Shown: positions 15,717-24,712, counted from the stretch's first letter. The stretch is 30,664 nt of DNA from Winogradskyella sp. UBA3174 (GCF_002364335.1 NZ_DEXW01000040.1:1-30664); one strand, 5' to 3'. Notes: generated from the letters alone by a model not told the origin. Made by a program: numbers and translations.

Positions 15717-17159
15717 ATGATTACTAATGCTTCCGCATTCTATTCTCTACTAAAATCTAAGTTTCCGTTTGTACCAACATCAAAACAAGATATGGTACTA
15801 ATGCAATTATCTCAATTCATTTTTGATACATCCCCTAATCTAATATACCTTTTAAAAGGATATGCAGGTACTGGTAAAACGAGTATAGTCGGTACAATAG
15901 TTTCTAATTTGTGGCAAGCAAAAAAAAATGCTGTTTTATTAGCACCAACAGGTAGAGCGGCAAAGGTTATATCTAATTATTCTAAAAAAGAAGCGTTTAC
16001 AATTCATAAAAAAATATATTTTCCAAAAAAAGAAAAGACTGGAGGAATAAAATTTGTAATGCAACCCAATAAGCATAGAAACACTATTTTTATTGTAGAT
16101 GAAGCATCTATGATACCTGATTCTCCTTCAGATTCTAAACTATTTGAGAATGGATCACTTTTAGATGATTTAATGCAATACGTATATTCTGGTCATAACT
16201 GTAAGTTACTTTTAATAGGGGATAAGGCACAATTACCTCCGGTTAAATCAGACTTAAGTCCGGCTCTAGATGCTGATAAATTGAGTTTAAATTATAATAA
16301 AGATGTTATTGGTATTGAATTAGACGAAGTTGTTAGGCAAGAACAAGATTCAGGGATTTTAGACAACGCCACAGAACTTAGAGCAGTTTTAGAGACTACA
16401 ATTTATGAAAGCTTCAAATTTAATGTAAGTCCTTTTAAAGATATAGTTAGGCTTATCGATGGTTACGAAATAATGGATGCAATTAATGATGCTTACAGTA
16501 ATGAAGGCTATGAAGAAACAGCCATTATTGTTAGAAGTAATAAACGCGCCAATATGTATAACCAACAAATACGTCAGCGTATTTTGTTTAACGAAACCGA
16601 ATTGTCTGCAGGAGATTATTTAATGGTTGTAAAGAATAACTACTTTTGGATAAAACCAACAACTGAGGCTGGTTTTATAGCCAATGGTGATATTATTGAA
16701 GTATTAGAGATTTTTAGTATAAAGGAATTGTATGGTTTTAGATTTGCAGAAGTTAAGGTGCAAATGGTAGATTATCCTAAAATGATACCTTTTGAAACGG
16801 TCTTATTACTAGATACTATAGATGTCGAAAGCGCATCATTATCTTACGAAGAGTCTAATCGTTTATACCAAGAAGTATCTAAAGATTATGAAAATGAAGC
16901 CTCTAATTATAAGCGTTTCTTGGGTGTAAAGAATAATAAATTCTTTAATGCTTTACAGGTTAAGTTTTCTTACGCAATAACATGTCATAAGTCTCAAGGT
17001 GGACAATGGAATACCATTTTTGTTGAGCAACCTTATTTACCAAATGGTATGGATAAAGATTACATACGTTGGTTGTATACAGCTGTAACACGTGCAAAAG
17101 AGAAATTATATCTAATAGGTTTTAAAGATGAAATGTTCATAGAAAATGATTTAAATTAG
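15717..17159 (+). CDS. RecD-like superfamily 1B DNA helicase / AAA ATPase
   Basis: An ATP-dependent DNA helicase of the RecD/Pif1 group, here 480 residues. Motif I (Walker A) is GYAGTGKTS, followed by LLAPTGRAAKV (Ia), Walker B VDEASM, LIGDKAQLPPV (motif III), and C-terminal UvrD_C_2 motifs AITCHKSQGGQW (V) and LYTAVTRAKEKLYLIG (VI). The frame is open from ATG 15687, but that adds ten hydrophobic residues atypical of the family. ATG 15717 (MITNASAFYSLL) is preferred; a near-match -7 box, TATATTTA, sits at 15701-15708. No recB or recC neighbour is present, so it is a stand-alone RecD-like protein rather than part of RecBCD. The broken DUF4126 gene begins four bases after its stop. Confidence 0.88.
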   Translation: MITNASAFYSLLKSKFPFVPTSKQDMVLMQLSQFIFDTSPNLIYLLKGYAGTGKTSIVGTIVSNLWQAKKNAVLLAPTGRAAKVISNYSKKEAFTIHKKIYFPKKEKTGGIKFVMQPNKHRNTIFIVDEASMIPDSPSDSKLFENGSLLDDLMQYVYSGHNCKLLLIGDKAQLPPVKSDLSPALDADKLSLNYNKDVIGIELDEVVRQEQDSGILDNATELRAVLETTIYESFKFNVSPFKDIVRLIDGYEIMDAINDAYSNEGYEETAIIVRSNKRANMYNQQIRQRILFNETELSAGDYLMVVKNNYFWIKPTTEAGFIANGDIIEVLEIFSIKELYGFRFAEVKVQMVDYPKMIPFETVLLLDTIDVESASLSYEESNRLYQEVSKDYENEASNYKRFLGVKNNKFFNALQVKFSYAITCHKSQGGQWNTIFVEQPYLPNGMDKDYIRWLYTAVTRAKEKLYLIGFKDEMFIENDLN

Positions 17160-17163
17160 AATT

Positions 17164-17685
17164 ATGGCAACAGAAACTATTTTAAGTATATTTTTAGGAA
17201 TAGGACTTTCTGGCTCAGTTTGCATTCAGTTTAGCATCTTGTTTTAATGTATGGAAACTTAATGAATCTTGGCTATGGATAGTTAGTACAACAGTAGTTA
17301 TTACTTTGGGAATCGCAAGATTAGTTGAGATTATAACCTTTTAGATACTATAGCAATTCCATTAGCCACAATAGCTGGTACTGCCTTTATTTCTCTACAG
17401 TTGCAGATTTAAGTCCTCTTATAACATGGGCTTTAGCTATTATTGCAGGTGGTGGTAATGCGCTGCAATTAAAAGTTCTGCTAGCATCACTCACTTAGGT
17501 TCAACAGTTTCTACCGAGGTATAGGAAACCCAATAGTGTCAACAATAGAGACTGTTAACGCTCTAGTTATGTGTGTAGTCTCTATCTTTCTGCCAATACT
17601 TTCCTTTATTATGGTCGTATTTGTGTTCTATATTGTTTTTAAACTTTATAAAAAGTTAAAGTCTAATAAGTCTAAATCATCCTAA
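17164..17685 (+). pseudogene. Degenerate DUF4126 membrane protein gene
   Basis: Reading across three frames gives a recognisable DUF4126 integral membrane protein. The pieces are MATETILSIFLGIGLSGSV, AFSLASCFNVWKLNESWLW, ITLGIARLVEI, LLDTIAIPLATIAGTA, TVADLSPLITWALAIIAGGG, AAIKSSASIT, GIGNPIVSTIETVNALV, and the ending FYIVFKLYKKLK with TAA at 17683-17685. Compared with my memory of the family, about 26 bases are missing near 17220, about 25 near 17337, and one base each near 17390, 17462 and 17519. No stop codon arises by substitution; every break can be explained by a deletion. It lies four bases after the helicase gene and 33 before kdsB. Assembly error is the alternative explanation. Confidence 0.8.
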
Positions 17686-17718
17686 AGTCTTATTTTTGAA
17701 TCATCATAAAATATATTA

Positions 17719-18447
17719 ATGAAGATAATTTCCATGATACCAGCACGTTATAGTGCATCTCGTTTTCCGGGTAAATTGATGCAAAATTTAGCAGGAAAAT
17801 CTGTTATTTTAAGAACTTACGAAGCAACTGTAGGAACAGAACTGTTTAGCGAGGTTTACGTAGTTACAGATAGTGATATTATTTTTAATGAAATTATAAG
17901 TAATGGAGGTAAAGCCATTATGAGTTTACAAGAGCATGAGTCTGGTAGTGATAGAATTGCCGAAGCAGTAGCTAATGTTGATTGTGATATTGTAGTTAAT
18001 GTACAAGGAGATGAGCCATTTACAGAGCGCGAAAGTTTACGAAAAGTTTTAGAAGTTTTTAAAGGAGATGTTAATAAAGAAATTGATTTAGCATCGTTAA
18101 TGGTTGAGATTACTGATTTAGATGAAATTAACAATCCAAACACTGTAAAAGTCATAGTAGATCAAAATAACTTCGCATTATACTTTTCTCGTAGCCCTAT
18201 TCCGTTTCCTAGAGATAAAAATGTAGGTGCTCGTTATTTTAAACATAAAGGAATTTATGCCTTTAGAAAAGATGCAATATTAGACTTTTCAAAATTGCCA
18301 ATGCAGTTTATTGAAGCCTCTGAGAAAATAGAATGTATTCGTTATTTAGAATATGGCAAACGCATAAAAATGGTAGAAACAGAAGTACAAGGAGTTGAGA
18401 TTGATACACCTGAAGATTTAGAAAGAGCGAAGCGTTTGTGGAAATAG
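17719..18447 (+). CDS. kdsB: 3-deoxy-manno-octulosonate cytidylyltransferase (CMP-Kdo synthetase)
   Basis: KdsB activates Kdo with CTP to CMP-Kdo, the donor for the inner core of lipopolysaccharide. The 242-residue length is typical. Visible motifs are the nucleotide-binding IPARYSASRFPGK (7-19), LQEHESGSDRIAEA, the metal-binding NVQGDEP, YFSRSPIPFPRD, HKGIYAFRKDAI and the terminal VEIDTPEDLERA. The 3' end overlaps the next gene, a HAD phosphatase, by 10 bases, and a Kdo 8-oxidase homologue lies just beyond, so these genes probably act on the same sugar or its lipid A context. Confidence 0.95.
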   Translation: MKIISMIPARYSASRFPGKLMQNLAGKSVILRTYEATVGTELFSEVYVVTDSDIIFNEIISNGGKAIMSLQEHESGSDRIAEAVANVDCDIVVNVQGDEPFTERESLRKVLEVFKGDVNKEIDLASLMVEITDLDEINNPNTVKVIVDQNNFALYFSRSPIPFPRDKNVGARYFKHKGIYAFRKDAILDFSKLPMQFIEASEKIECIRYLEYGKRIKMVETEVQGVEIDTPEDLERAKRLWK

Positions 18448-19151
18448 ATTATGATAACATACAAGTAATTGGCTTCGACGCAGATGATACATTATGGGTC
18501 AACGAAACCTATTTTAGAGAGGCTGAAGAAAAAGTAGGTATACTATTATCTCATTATGAAACACCTAATAAAATAGATCAGGAACTTTTTAAAATGGAAA
18601 TAAAGAATCTTCCAACCTATGGTTATGGTGTAAAAGGTTTTGTATTGTCTATGATTGAGTTGGCTTTAGAGCTTTCTAACGGGTCGGTCTCAAATGAAAT
18701 AATAGAAAAGATACTTATTATTGGTAAGGATATGATTAACAAACCAATAGAATTATTAGGTGATGTTGAAGATGTACTAAAAAGTTTATCTAAAGATTAT
18801 AAGCTAATTGTTGCAACAAAAGGAGATTTATTAGACCAAGAACGAAAATTAGAAAAATCGGGTTTGATTGATTATTTTCATCATGTCGAAGTGCTGAGTG
18901 AAAAAGAAGAAGCAAATTATACGAAGCTATTAAAACATTTAGAAATAAAACCTTCAGAATTTTTAATGATTGGCAACTCATTAAAGTCTGATATTTTACC
19001 GTTAGTCAATATAGGTGCTAAGGCAATTCATGTGCCTTTCTATACAACTTGGCAGCACGAAAAAGTGACTAAAAATGAAACAAATGGTAAGGACTATAAA
19101 ACAGTTGAAAGATTAATTGAAATTTTAAGTTTTTTCAGAGCAAAAAAATAA
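18438..19151 (+). CDS. HAD-family phosphohydrolase
   Basis: A 237-residue haloacid dehalogenase-superfamily enzyme. Motif I is FDADDTLW with nucleophile D14 and acid/base D16, motif II is VATKGD (T127), a lysine lies in the EKEEANYTK region, and motif IV is MIGNSLKSDI (177-186). A long helical insert between motifs I and II indicates a C1 cap. The start is GTG 18438, inside the last codons of kdsB; the next residues (EIDYDNIQVIGFDADD) match how such proteins usually begin. Overlap with kdsB implies translational coupling. KdsC, the Kdo-8-phosphate phosphatase, is also a HAD enzyme but is smaller and capless, so this is not KdsC. The substrate is unknown. Confidence 0.85.
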   Translation: MEIDYDNIQVIGFDADDTLWVNETYFREAEEKVGILLSHYETPNKIDQELFKMEIKNLPTYGYGVKGFVLSMIELALELSNGSVSNEIIEKILIIGKDMINKPIELLGDVEDVLKSLSKDYKLIVATKGDLLDQERKLEKSGLIDYFHHVEVLSEKEEANYTKLLKHLEIKPSEFLMIGNSLKSDILPLVNIGAKAIHVPFYTTWQHEKVTKNETNGKDYKTVERLIEILSFFRAKK

Positions 19152-19186
19152 ACTAAGTTTTTATTTTTGTTAAAGATAAAGAGTAA

Positions 19187-20269
19187 ATGATATATAAGAA
19201 TTATCCAATGGTATCTAGAGTTGTTTTTGGACGCGGAAGTTTTAATCAGTTAGATGAAATTCTCGCTTTAAAGCGCAAAGGTCGTAACGCACCATTTATA
19301 TTTTATGTTGACGATGTCTTTAAAGGCAATCATTGGTTAACTTCAAGAATCACATTGTCGTACAATGATAAAATAATTTACGTTCCAACAAAAGAAGAAC
19401 CTAAAACATCGCAGATAGATCAGCTAGTTGAAAACATTATTCTTGGTCATAGCGAATTACCTTCTGGTATCATTGGTATTGGTGGAGGTATAGTTATGGA
19501 TATATCGAAAGCAGTTGCGTTAATGCTCACTAATAAAGGCGAATCTAAAGATTACCAAGGTTGGGATTTAATTAAGCATCCTGCAATATACCACGTTGGT
19601 ATTCCTACGATCTCGGGTACTGGTGCAGAGGTGTCTCGGACCACAATTTTAACAGGTCCAGAAAGAAAACTCGGTATTAATAGTGATTACACACCATTTG
19701 ACCAAGTTATATTAGACCCAGAGTTAACTAAGGATGTACCAAAAGACCAATGGTTTTATACAGGTATGGATTGTTTTGTGCATTGCGTAGAATCTCTAAA
19801 GGGAACCTATTTAAATGCGTTTAGTCAAAGTTATGGTGAAAAAGCGTTTGAGCTTTGTAAAGATATATTTTTAGGTGATGATTTAAGCAGTGAAGATGCG
19901 CAAGATCAATTAATGATGGCATCTTGGCACGGAGGAATGAGTATAGCTTACTCTCAAGTTGGTGTTGCACACGCTATGAGTTACGGCTTAGGTTATTTAT
20001 TAGGTGTTAAACACGGTATTGGTAACTGTATCGTTTTTGATCATTTAGAAGACTATTATCCTGAAGGTGTAGCATTATTTAAACAAATGAAGGCTAAGCA
20101 CAATATTCAATTACCAAAAGGAATATGTGAATATTTAGAAGATTATCAATTTGATAAAATGATAGATGTTGCTTTAAGCCTAGAACCTCTTTGGGAAAAT
20201 GCAATAGGTAAAAATTGGAAAAATATTATCACCAGAGAGAAGCTATTAGAGCTCTACAAAAAAATGTAA
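19187..20269 (+). CDS. kdnB: Iron-containing alcohol dehydrogenase, KdnB-like (Kdo 8-oxidase)
   Basis: The 360-residue protein is a group III iron-dependent alcohol dehydrogenase. The NAD(P)-binding glycines are at IGIGGG (96-101) and TISGTGAEVSRT (141-152). Metal ligands are D195, H199 (GMDCFVHCVES), H262 (GVAHAMSYGL) and H276 (KHGIGN). Its N-terminus (VSRVVFGRGSF), FYVDDVFKG and YQGWDLIKHP closely follow what I remember of KdnB from Shewanella, which oxidises Kdo at C8 before the transaminase KdnA makes 8-amino-3,8-dideoxy-Kdo. Location in the kdsB cluster supports this. No KdnA-like aminotransferase is in the window. The enzyme family is certain, the substrate likely. Confidence 0.82.
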   Translation: MIYKNYPMVSRVVFGRGSFNQLDEILALKRKGRNAPFIFYVDDVFKGNHWLTSRITLSYNDKIIYVPTKEEPKTSQIDQLVENIILGHSELPSGIIGIGGGIVMDISKAVALMLTNKGESKDYQGWDLIKHPAIYHVGIPTISGTGAEVSRTTILTGPERKLGINSDYTPFDQVILDPELTKDVPKDQWFYTGMDCFVHCVESLKGTYLNAFSQSYGEKAFELCKDIFLGDDLSSEDAQDQLMMASWHGGMSIAYSQVGVAHAMSYGLGYLLGVKHGIGNCIVFDHLEDYYPEGVALFKQMKAKHNIQLPKGICEYLEDYQFDKMIDVALSLEPLWENAIGKNWKNIITREKLLELYKKM

Positions 20270-20270
20270 G

Positions 20271-20819
20271 ATGCGTTGGTTAGCAAAATTAATTTACTTC
20301 AAACTCATGGGCTGGAAAGTTGTTGGTAACATTAACTTTTCAAAAGATACAATAAAGCAGGCTATAATCATTGCAGCACCACATACCAGCTGGCACGATT
20401 TCTATATTGGTGTCTTATTAAGAAAAATTGCCGATGTTAAAACAAATTTTGTTGGAAAAAAAGAATTGTTTACTTGGCCGTTTGGGTATTATTTTAAAGC
20501 AGTTGGAGGACGAGCACTCGATAGAACTTCTGGACAAAATAAAGTGGAAGCTATTGCAAAACTATTTTTAGAATCTGAGGAGTTTCGTTTAACATTAGCA
20601 CCAGAAGGTACCAGGAAAAAGGTTGAAACTTGGAAAACAGGATTTTACTATATAGCCAAAGCTGCCAAAGTACCTATTATTATGTTTACACTCGATTTTA
20701 AGAATAAGCAAAACACAATCTCAGAGCCATTTTATCCTACAGACGATATGGAAGCCGACTTTAAATTTCTTAAATCATTTTTTGAAGGAGTAGAAGGTAA
20801 AGTCAAAGCATACAGTTAA
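20271..20819 (+). CDS. PlsC-like 1-acyl-glycerol-3-phosphate acyltransferase family protein
   Basis: A 182-residue glycerolipid acyltransferase-fold protein. Motif I HTSWHD gives the catalytic HX4D pair H38/D43, GKKELF is at 61-66, and motif III is PEGTR (110-114). Motif IV is VPIIMF. It is shorter than PlsC (~240 residues) and lacks an obvious N-terminal transmembrane helix, as in many Bacteroidota lysophospholipid acyltransferase homologues. It begins one base after the KdnB-like stop and ends the cluster before a strong terminator. Acyl acceptor unknown; membrane or lipid A lipids are both possible. Confidence 0.85.
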   Translation: MRWLAKLIYFKLMGWKVVGNINFSKDTIKQAIIIAAPHTSWHDFYIGVLLRKIADVKTNFVGKKELFTWPFGYYFKAVGGRALDRTSGQNKVEAIAKLFLESEEFRLTLAPEGTRKKVETWKTGFYYIAKAAKVPIIMFTLDFKNKQNTISEPFYPTDDMEADFKFLKSFFEGVEGKVKAYS

Positions 20820-21003
20820 TCGATAATTCTGAACAATATCTCCATTTCATCTAATTTTATTGCTGTAGAATACATAAATACGCATTAGTTAGTTCATTTT
20901 TATACATTTAAGAAAAGTTAATTTGGCATAAGATTTGAAGTGTATTACATAGCAATGAAACATAAAGTAAACTTTTAAGTCCCTAAAAAGAAACATTGCA
21001 ACC

Positions 21004-21042
21004 AAAAAAAGCTATCTAATACTATTTAGGCAGCTTTTTTTT
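21004..21042. terminator. Bidirectional intrinsic terminator
   Basis: AAAAAAAGCT..CTAA pairs with TTAG..AGCTTTTTTT across a short loop (one internal mismatch pair), with T8 on the plus strand and A7 (T7 on minus) on the other side. It ends the kdsB-acyltransferase unit and the convergent SnoaL-like gene, whose stop codon (21041-21043) overlaps it. Confidence 0.85.
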
Positions 21043-21499
21043 ATTCTAAATACTTGTTTAATAAGTGATTAGTTTGTGATTGTAGCTTGTTGCTAAAGTA
21101 GCGTGTTCCTCCAATAATAAGACCTTTAAGACCTAATGCTTGTTTGGCCCAATTATGTAAATTAAAAGTATCTGTATGCTTAATGATTAGCCCGTCTTTA
21201 AATTCAAATTTAGCATCAATTTTATTATGTACTTTTCTGCTAGTTTTACTAAAGTTATAGAAGGATTCCCAATGCGCAGAGCCTTTTTTTTTATTTGCTT
21301 CTATTTTTGATATTACGACTTTAAAGTCTTTATTTTTTTGAGAAGCGCATAGCATTTGCCACATCGCTTTGGCTCTTTTTCCTTTCAAGATTCCAAAAGC
21401 AGGATCTTCAAAAATAATATCATCATGATAGCATTTTATCATTTTATCAGCATCTAGATTGGTAAACGCTTCATAAAAAATTTCAATTTTAGATCTCAT
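21041..21499 (-). CDS. NTF2/SnoaL-like domain protein
   Basis: A 152-residue cytosolic protein without signal peptide. It opens with a helical segment (IEIFYEAFTNLDADKMIKCYHDDIIFEDPAFG) typical of SnoaL-like polyketide-cyclase-fold proteins, followed by the conserved beta-sheet (SAHWESFYNF, KIDAKFEFKDGLIIKHTDTFNLHNWAKQ). Such proteins act as small isomerases, hydrolases or ligand binders; the substrate cannot be told here. The gene is divergent from the LysR regulator, which may control it. Confidence 0.85.
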   Translation of the reverse strand: MRSKIEIFYEAFTNLDADKMIKCYHDDIIFEDPAFGILKGKRAKAMWQMLCASQKNKDFKVVISKIEANKKKGSAHWESFYNFSKTSRKVHNKIDAKFEFKDGLIIKHTDTFNLHNWAKQALGLKGLIIGGTRYFSNKLQSQTNHLLNKYLE

Positions 21500-21573
21500 G
21501 TAGTAAAATATTTAAAAGGATTAAAAAACTTTAATTTTTAAGAGTAATGGTGTTAGGTTAGTAAGGTTAACTG

Positions 21574-21603
21574 CTAATAAATGTAAATCCATAAATTTAT
21601 TAG
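21574..21603. promoter_or_regulatory. Inverted repeat, candidate LysR operator
   Basis: CTAATAAAT (21574-21582) and ATTTATTAG (21595-21603) form a perfect 9-bp inverted repeat with a 12-bp gap, in the 179-bp gap between the divergent SnoaL-like and LysR genes and about 75 bases upstream of the LysR start. LysR proteins bind such dyads, but in an AT-rich genome the match could be chance. Confidence 0.35.
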
Positions 21604-21678
21604 TTGATGCGCAAAATTGTCATTAATATTTTATTTATTTTTATAAATATTTTAAAAGATAAACATAAAAGATAGCTT

Positions 21679-22602
21679 ATGAATTATACACTGCATCAAT
21701 TACAGATTTTTTTAAAAATCACACAATTAAAAAGTATTACTAAGTCTTCTGAAGCTTTATTTTTAAGTCAACCTGCAGTATCTATTCAGTTAAAGAAATT
21801 TCAAGATCAGTTTTCGGTTCCGCTTACAGAAGTTGTAGGGAGACAATTGTATGTGACTGATTTTGGCTATGAAATTGCGGAAGCAGCTGAGAAAATTTTA
21901 AACGAAGTACAAGCTATTAACTATAAAACCATGTCTTTTAAAGGACAAATTGCTGGTAGATTAAAATTATCTATTGTTTCCACCGGTAAATATGTTATGC
22001 CCTATTTTCTCTCAGATTTTACACATAAAAACAAGGGAGTAGACCTGCTTATAGATGTAACAAATAAGGCTAGTGTTGTAAAAAGGTTAGAGAATAATGA
22101 GGTGGACTTTGCATTGGTTTCGGTTATTCCTAATCAACTCAATTTAGAGCGTATAGAACTAATGGAAAATAAATTGTTTTTAGTCGGAGGCACAAACGAG
22201 AAATTTAATATTAAAGCAGTTAAAAATAGAATTTTTGAAAGCTACCCGATGTTATATAGAGAAGAAGGTTCTGCTACTAGAAATGCGATGGAAACGTTTA
22301 TTTCTAGTCGTAATATTCCTGCAAGAAAGAAAATGGAATTAACCTCTAATGAAGCCCTGAAACAAGCAGTTATTGCTGGTTTAGGCTATTCTATAATGCC
22401 ACTAATTGGGATTAAAAACGAGCTGAAAAATGGTGACTTACAAATTATTCCGTACAAAGGTTTGCCTCTAGTAACTAATTGGAATTTAGTATGGCAGAAA
22501 TCTAAAAAACTATCACCAACTGCTTTGGCTTATTTAGATTTTATTAATTCTGAAAAGGATAGAATAATAAAAGAGAGCTTTGATTGGTATGAAGATTATT
22601 AA
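21679..22602 (+). CDS. LysR-family transcriptional regulator
   Basis: A 307-residue regulator. The N-terminal winged helix-turn-helix spans about residues 1-60 (LHQLQIFLKITQLKSITKSSEALFLSQPAVSIQLKKFQ), and a type-2 periplasmic-binding-fold effector domain follows (about 90-295; GRLKLSIVSTGKYVMPYFLSDF, LTSNEALKQAVIAGLGYSIMPL). The coinducer is unknown. Probable targets are itself and the divergent SnoaL-like gene. Its stop TAA interlocks with the stop of the convergent acyltransferase gene on the shared TTAA at 22599-22602. Confidence 0.93.
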   Translation: MNYTLHQLQIFLKITQLKSITKSSEALFLSQPAVSIQLKKFQDQFSVPLTEVVGRQLYVTDFGYEIAEAAEKILNEVQAINYKTMSFKGQIAGRLKLSIVSTGKYVMPYFLSDFTHKNKGVDLLIDVTNKASVVKRLENNEVDFALVSVIPNQLNLERIELMENKLFLVGGTNEKFNIKAVKNRIFESYPMLYREEGSATRNAMETFISSRNIPARKKMELTSNEALKQAVIAGLGYSIMPLIGIKNELKNGDLQIIPYKGLPLVTNWNLVWQKSKKLSPTALAYLDFINSEKDRIIKESFDWYEDY

Positions 22603-23690
22603 ATGCGTTTAATTTTATTTATGATCTTTCTTATGCCAGAATATACAAAGGCATTTGTTCTTACATAATAGAACGAAATAAAGCATACTGAAGTTAAAAA
22701 GATGATTGCTCCTATAATGGCTTGCCATGGATTTAATGTTTTACCAATAATTTGATATAGGCCTATTCCTGTAAGACTACCATATATTACTATAAAGTGA
22801 ATCACATATATAGAGAGAGTTTTTTGACCGATTTTTAAAATTAAAGGCTGTTTAATATATTGTTCTGCAAGATAGAATAATGAAAACAGAACGAGTACAT
22901 TACCCAATCTTGTGAAGAGGTAATTAAAATTTGCAACATCACTAAACAATTGTATATCTGACCAAAAATAAAGTTTCATAAATAACCATGATGATTTGTG
23001 AATGAGTAACATCCCAATAATAAAAAAACCAGAAACAGTTGCTGTTTTAAATCGCGGATGTTCTAAATATCTGTAAAACAATGTGGCAATAAAAGCACCA
23101 AAACATATATACCCAAACCAAGGCAGAATGGTAAAAATAGAGCCATTAGCTTTGTTGAGGTAGTTTGCAAAGACAATAGGGATGTCTTTTAATTCTAAAA
23201 ATCGATAAAGCGGAGCTGTGACAAAAATAACAATACCTAGTAGCAACATTAAGATTGAGAAAATCAATGTTTTTTTAAATGTTAATTTATAAATAGTTAC
23301 TATAAGAATAAGTGATAAACCGATGCATTGTAATACATCAATAACCAAAAAATAATCTCTAAATTCACCAATGAGCCATTCAAATATTGGAATTCGTAAA
23401 GCATAACCAATACCAATAAGCATTAGACCTCTAATAAGTCCTTTACGCATTCGTTTTTCTGCACTACCTGTGTGTTTTGCTTTTATTAATAAATAAGAAA
23501 ATATTAAACCAGAAATGGTGAAAAAAGTTGGAGCTGTAATTCCTCTAAAGTATTCCCAACATTGAAAAGTTAAATTACTATCGTCTCTGTAAGATACGTC
23601 CATTAGGCTGTCTATAAAGTGACCCTGCAACATCATTAAGATAGCAAAAGCTCTAACGGCATCAATAAAATATAGTCTGTTTGTGCTCAA
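22599..23690 (-). CDS. HGSNAT_cat (DUF1624) multi-pass membrane acyltransferase
   Basis: A 363-residue integral membrane protein with about ten transmembrane helices. The N-terminus RLYFIDAVRAFAILMMLQGH, then FRGITAPTFFTISGLIFSY, is the signature of the heparan-alpha-glucosaminide N-acetyltransferase catalytic domain (DUF1624), related to acyltransferase-3 proteins. The conserved histidine is H23 in LQGHFI. These proteins transfer acyl groups to extracytoplasmic sugars; the acceptor is unknown. It ends on the same TTAA as the LysR gene and has no close upstream partner. Confidence 0.85.
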   Translation of the reverse strand: MSTNRLYFIDAVRAFAILMMLQGHFIDSLMDVSYRDDSNLTFQCWEYFRGITAPTFFTISGLIFSYLLIKAKHTGSAEKRMRKGLIRGLMLIGIGYALRIPIFEWLIGEFRDYFLVIDVLQCIGLSLILIVTIYKLTFKKTLIFSILMLLLGIVIFVTAPLYRFLELKDIPIVFANYLNKANGSIFTILPWFGYICFGAFIATLFYRYLEHPRFKTATVSGFFIIGMLLIHKSSWLFMKLYFWSDIQLFSDVANFNYLFTRLGNVLVLFSLFYLAEQYIKQPLILKIGQKTLSIYVIHFIVIYGSLTGIGLYQIIGKTLNPWQAIIGAIIFLTSVCFISFYYVRTNAFVYSGIRKIINKIKRI

Positions 23691-23784
23691 AAAAGGTTTA
23701 AGTTGAGTTTCAAAGGTAGTATTTCAATAATTAAGAAGAATTTTTTAGTGAATTGACTGGTGAAAAATAGCTAAACTATTCTTT

Positions 23785-24528
23785 TTAAATTTCTGAGGCT
23801 ACTTTTATACAAAAGATTATGTCCAAAGAATCTTCCATGAGAAGTGTAATTTTTTCTCCATTATCATCTGTTGTAAAATACCAATTCGGAAGTTTTTTTG
23901 GTACTTCTGAAGTTAACGTATTAACAAAAACACATGCTGTTAAAAAAGAGCCTAAATCAGAAGGATGTCTACCATCAAGCTTATATAAACCAATACCAGG
24001 TCTTAACGATCTAGCCAATTTCCAAGCATCTCCCACCAAAACAAGTTTGCCATTATTTTCTTTTGCTGCTTCTTCATATATCTTAGTAATAGTTTCTTGG
24101 TATTGTGGTACCTTTTGTCTAGCCCAAGTCACAAAGAAGTAAGGTTTTGCACCAGAAGATTTAATAAGATCACATAACTTTTTAGAATAGTTCAAAAAAT
24201 CATCTTTTTTATTAATTGTTCCCAGGCTATGCTCTTGTATAACTACAATATCATAATCACCTTCGTTAATATTTTTTTTTGTTTTAAGCCCTTTTTTATT
24301 GGTCCAATGGTCCTTAAGCGTTGCACCTCCTGCGGTACTTTTTGAGGTGATCAATTTCACATCTGCACTATCAGATATGATTGAGACAAGATGTGGCATA
24401 TTAGAGGTAAACGTGTAACTATTTCCTACAAATAGAACAGTTAGCGTGTCTTTTTTGTTTTGAGCTAAGGCTTCATTCGATATTCCAAAGAAGAAAATGG
24501 TAATAAATAAATACTTAATTAATTTCAT
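23785..24528 (-). CDS. Secreted SGNH/GDSL-type hydrolase
   Basis: A 247-residue protein with signal peptide (about 1-22, NEALAQ). The SGNH block I is VLFVGNSYTF with the nucleophilic serine in GNS, block II glycine is probably in STAGGAT, block III in VIQEHSLG, and the catalytic Asp-His pair is in LDGRHPSDLG near the C-terminus. These enzymes are esterases or carbohydrate deacetylases. The variant (GNSYT, DGRHPS) is common in Bacteroidota. Substrate unknown; likely periplasmic or secreted. A weak hairpin at 23764-23785 overlaps its stop. Confidence 0.85.
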   Translation of the reverse strand: MKLIKYLFITIFFFGISNEALAQNKKDTLTVLFVGNSYTFTSNMPHLVSIISDSADVKLITSKSTAGGATLKDHWTNKKGLKTKKNINEGDYDIVVIQEHSLGTINKKDDFLNYSKKLCDLIKSSGAKPYFFVTWARQKVPQYQETITKIYEEAAKENNGKLVLVGDAWKLARSLRPGIGLYKLDGRHPSDLGSFLTACVFVNTLTSEVPKKLPNWYFTTDDNGEKITLLMEDSLDIIFCIKVASEI

Positions 24529-24712
24529 GTATTATTTTTTTTAAATTGTGATCAAATTAAAATGCTATTTCACTGTTTTAAAACTAAAAGCTAGTTAATG
24601 TTCAAATAAAATTAACACGCCCAAGCGAAGTTATCTTTTTAACCCTACTAAATTATAAATTAATTGTAAACATTTTGCCATAAGTTTATTGTCTTTACTA
24701 CATTTATAATCT

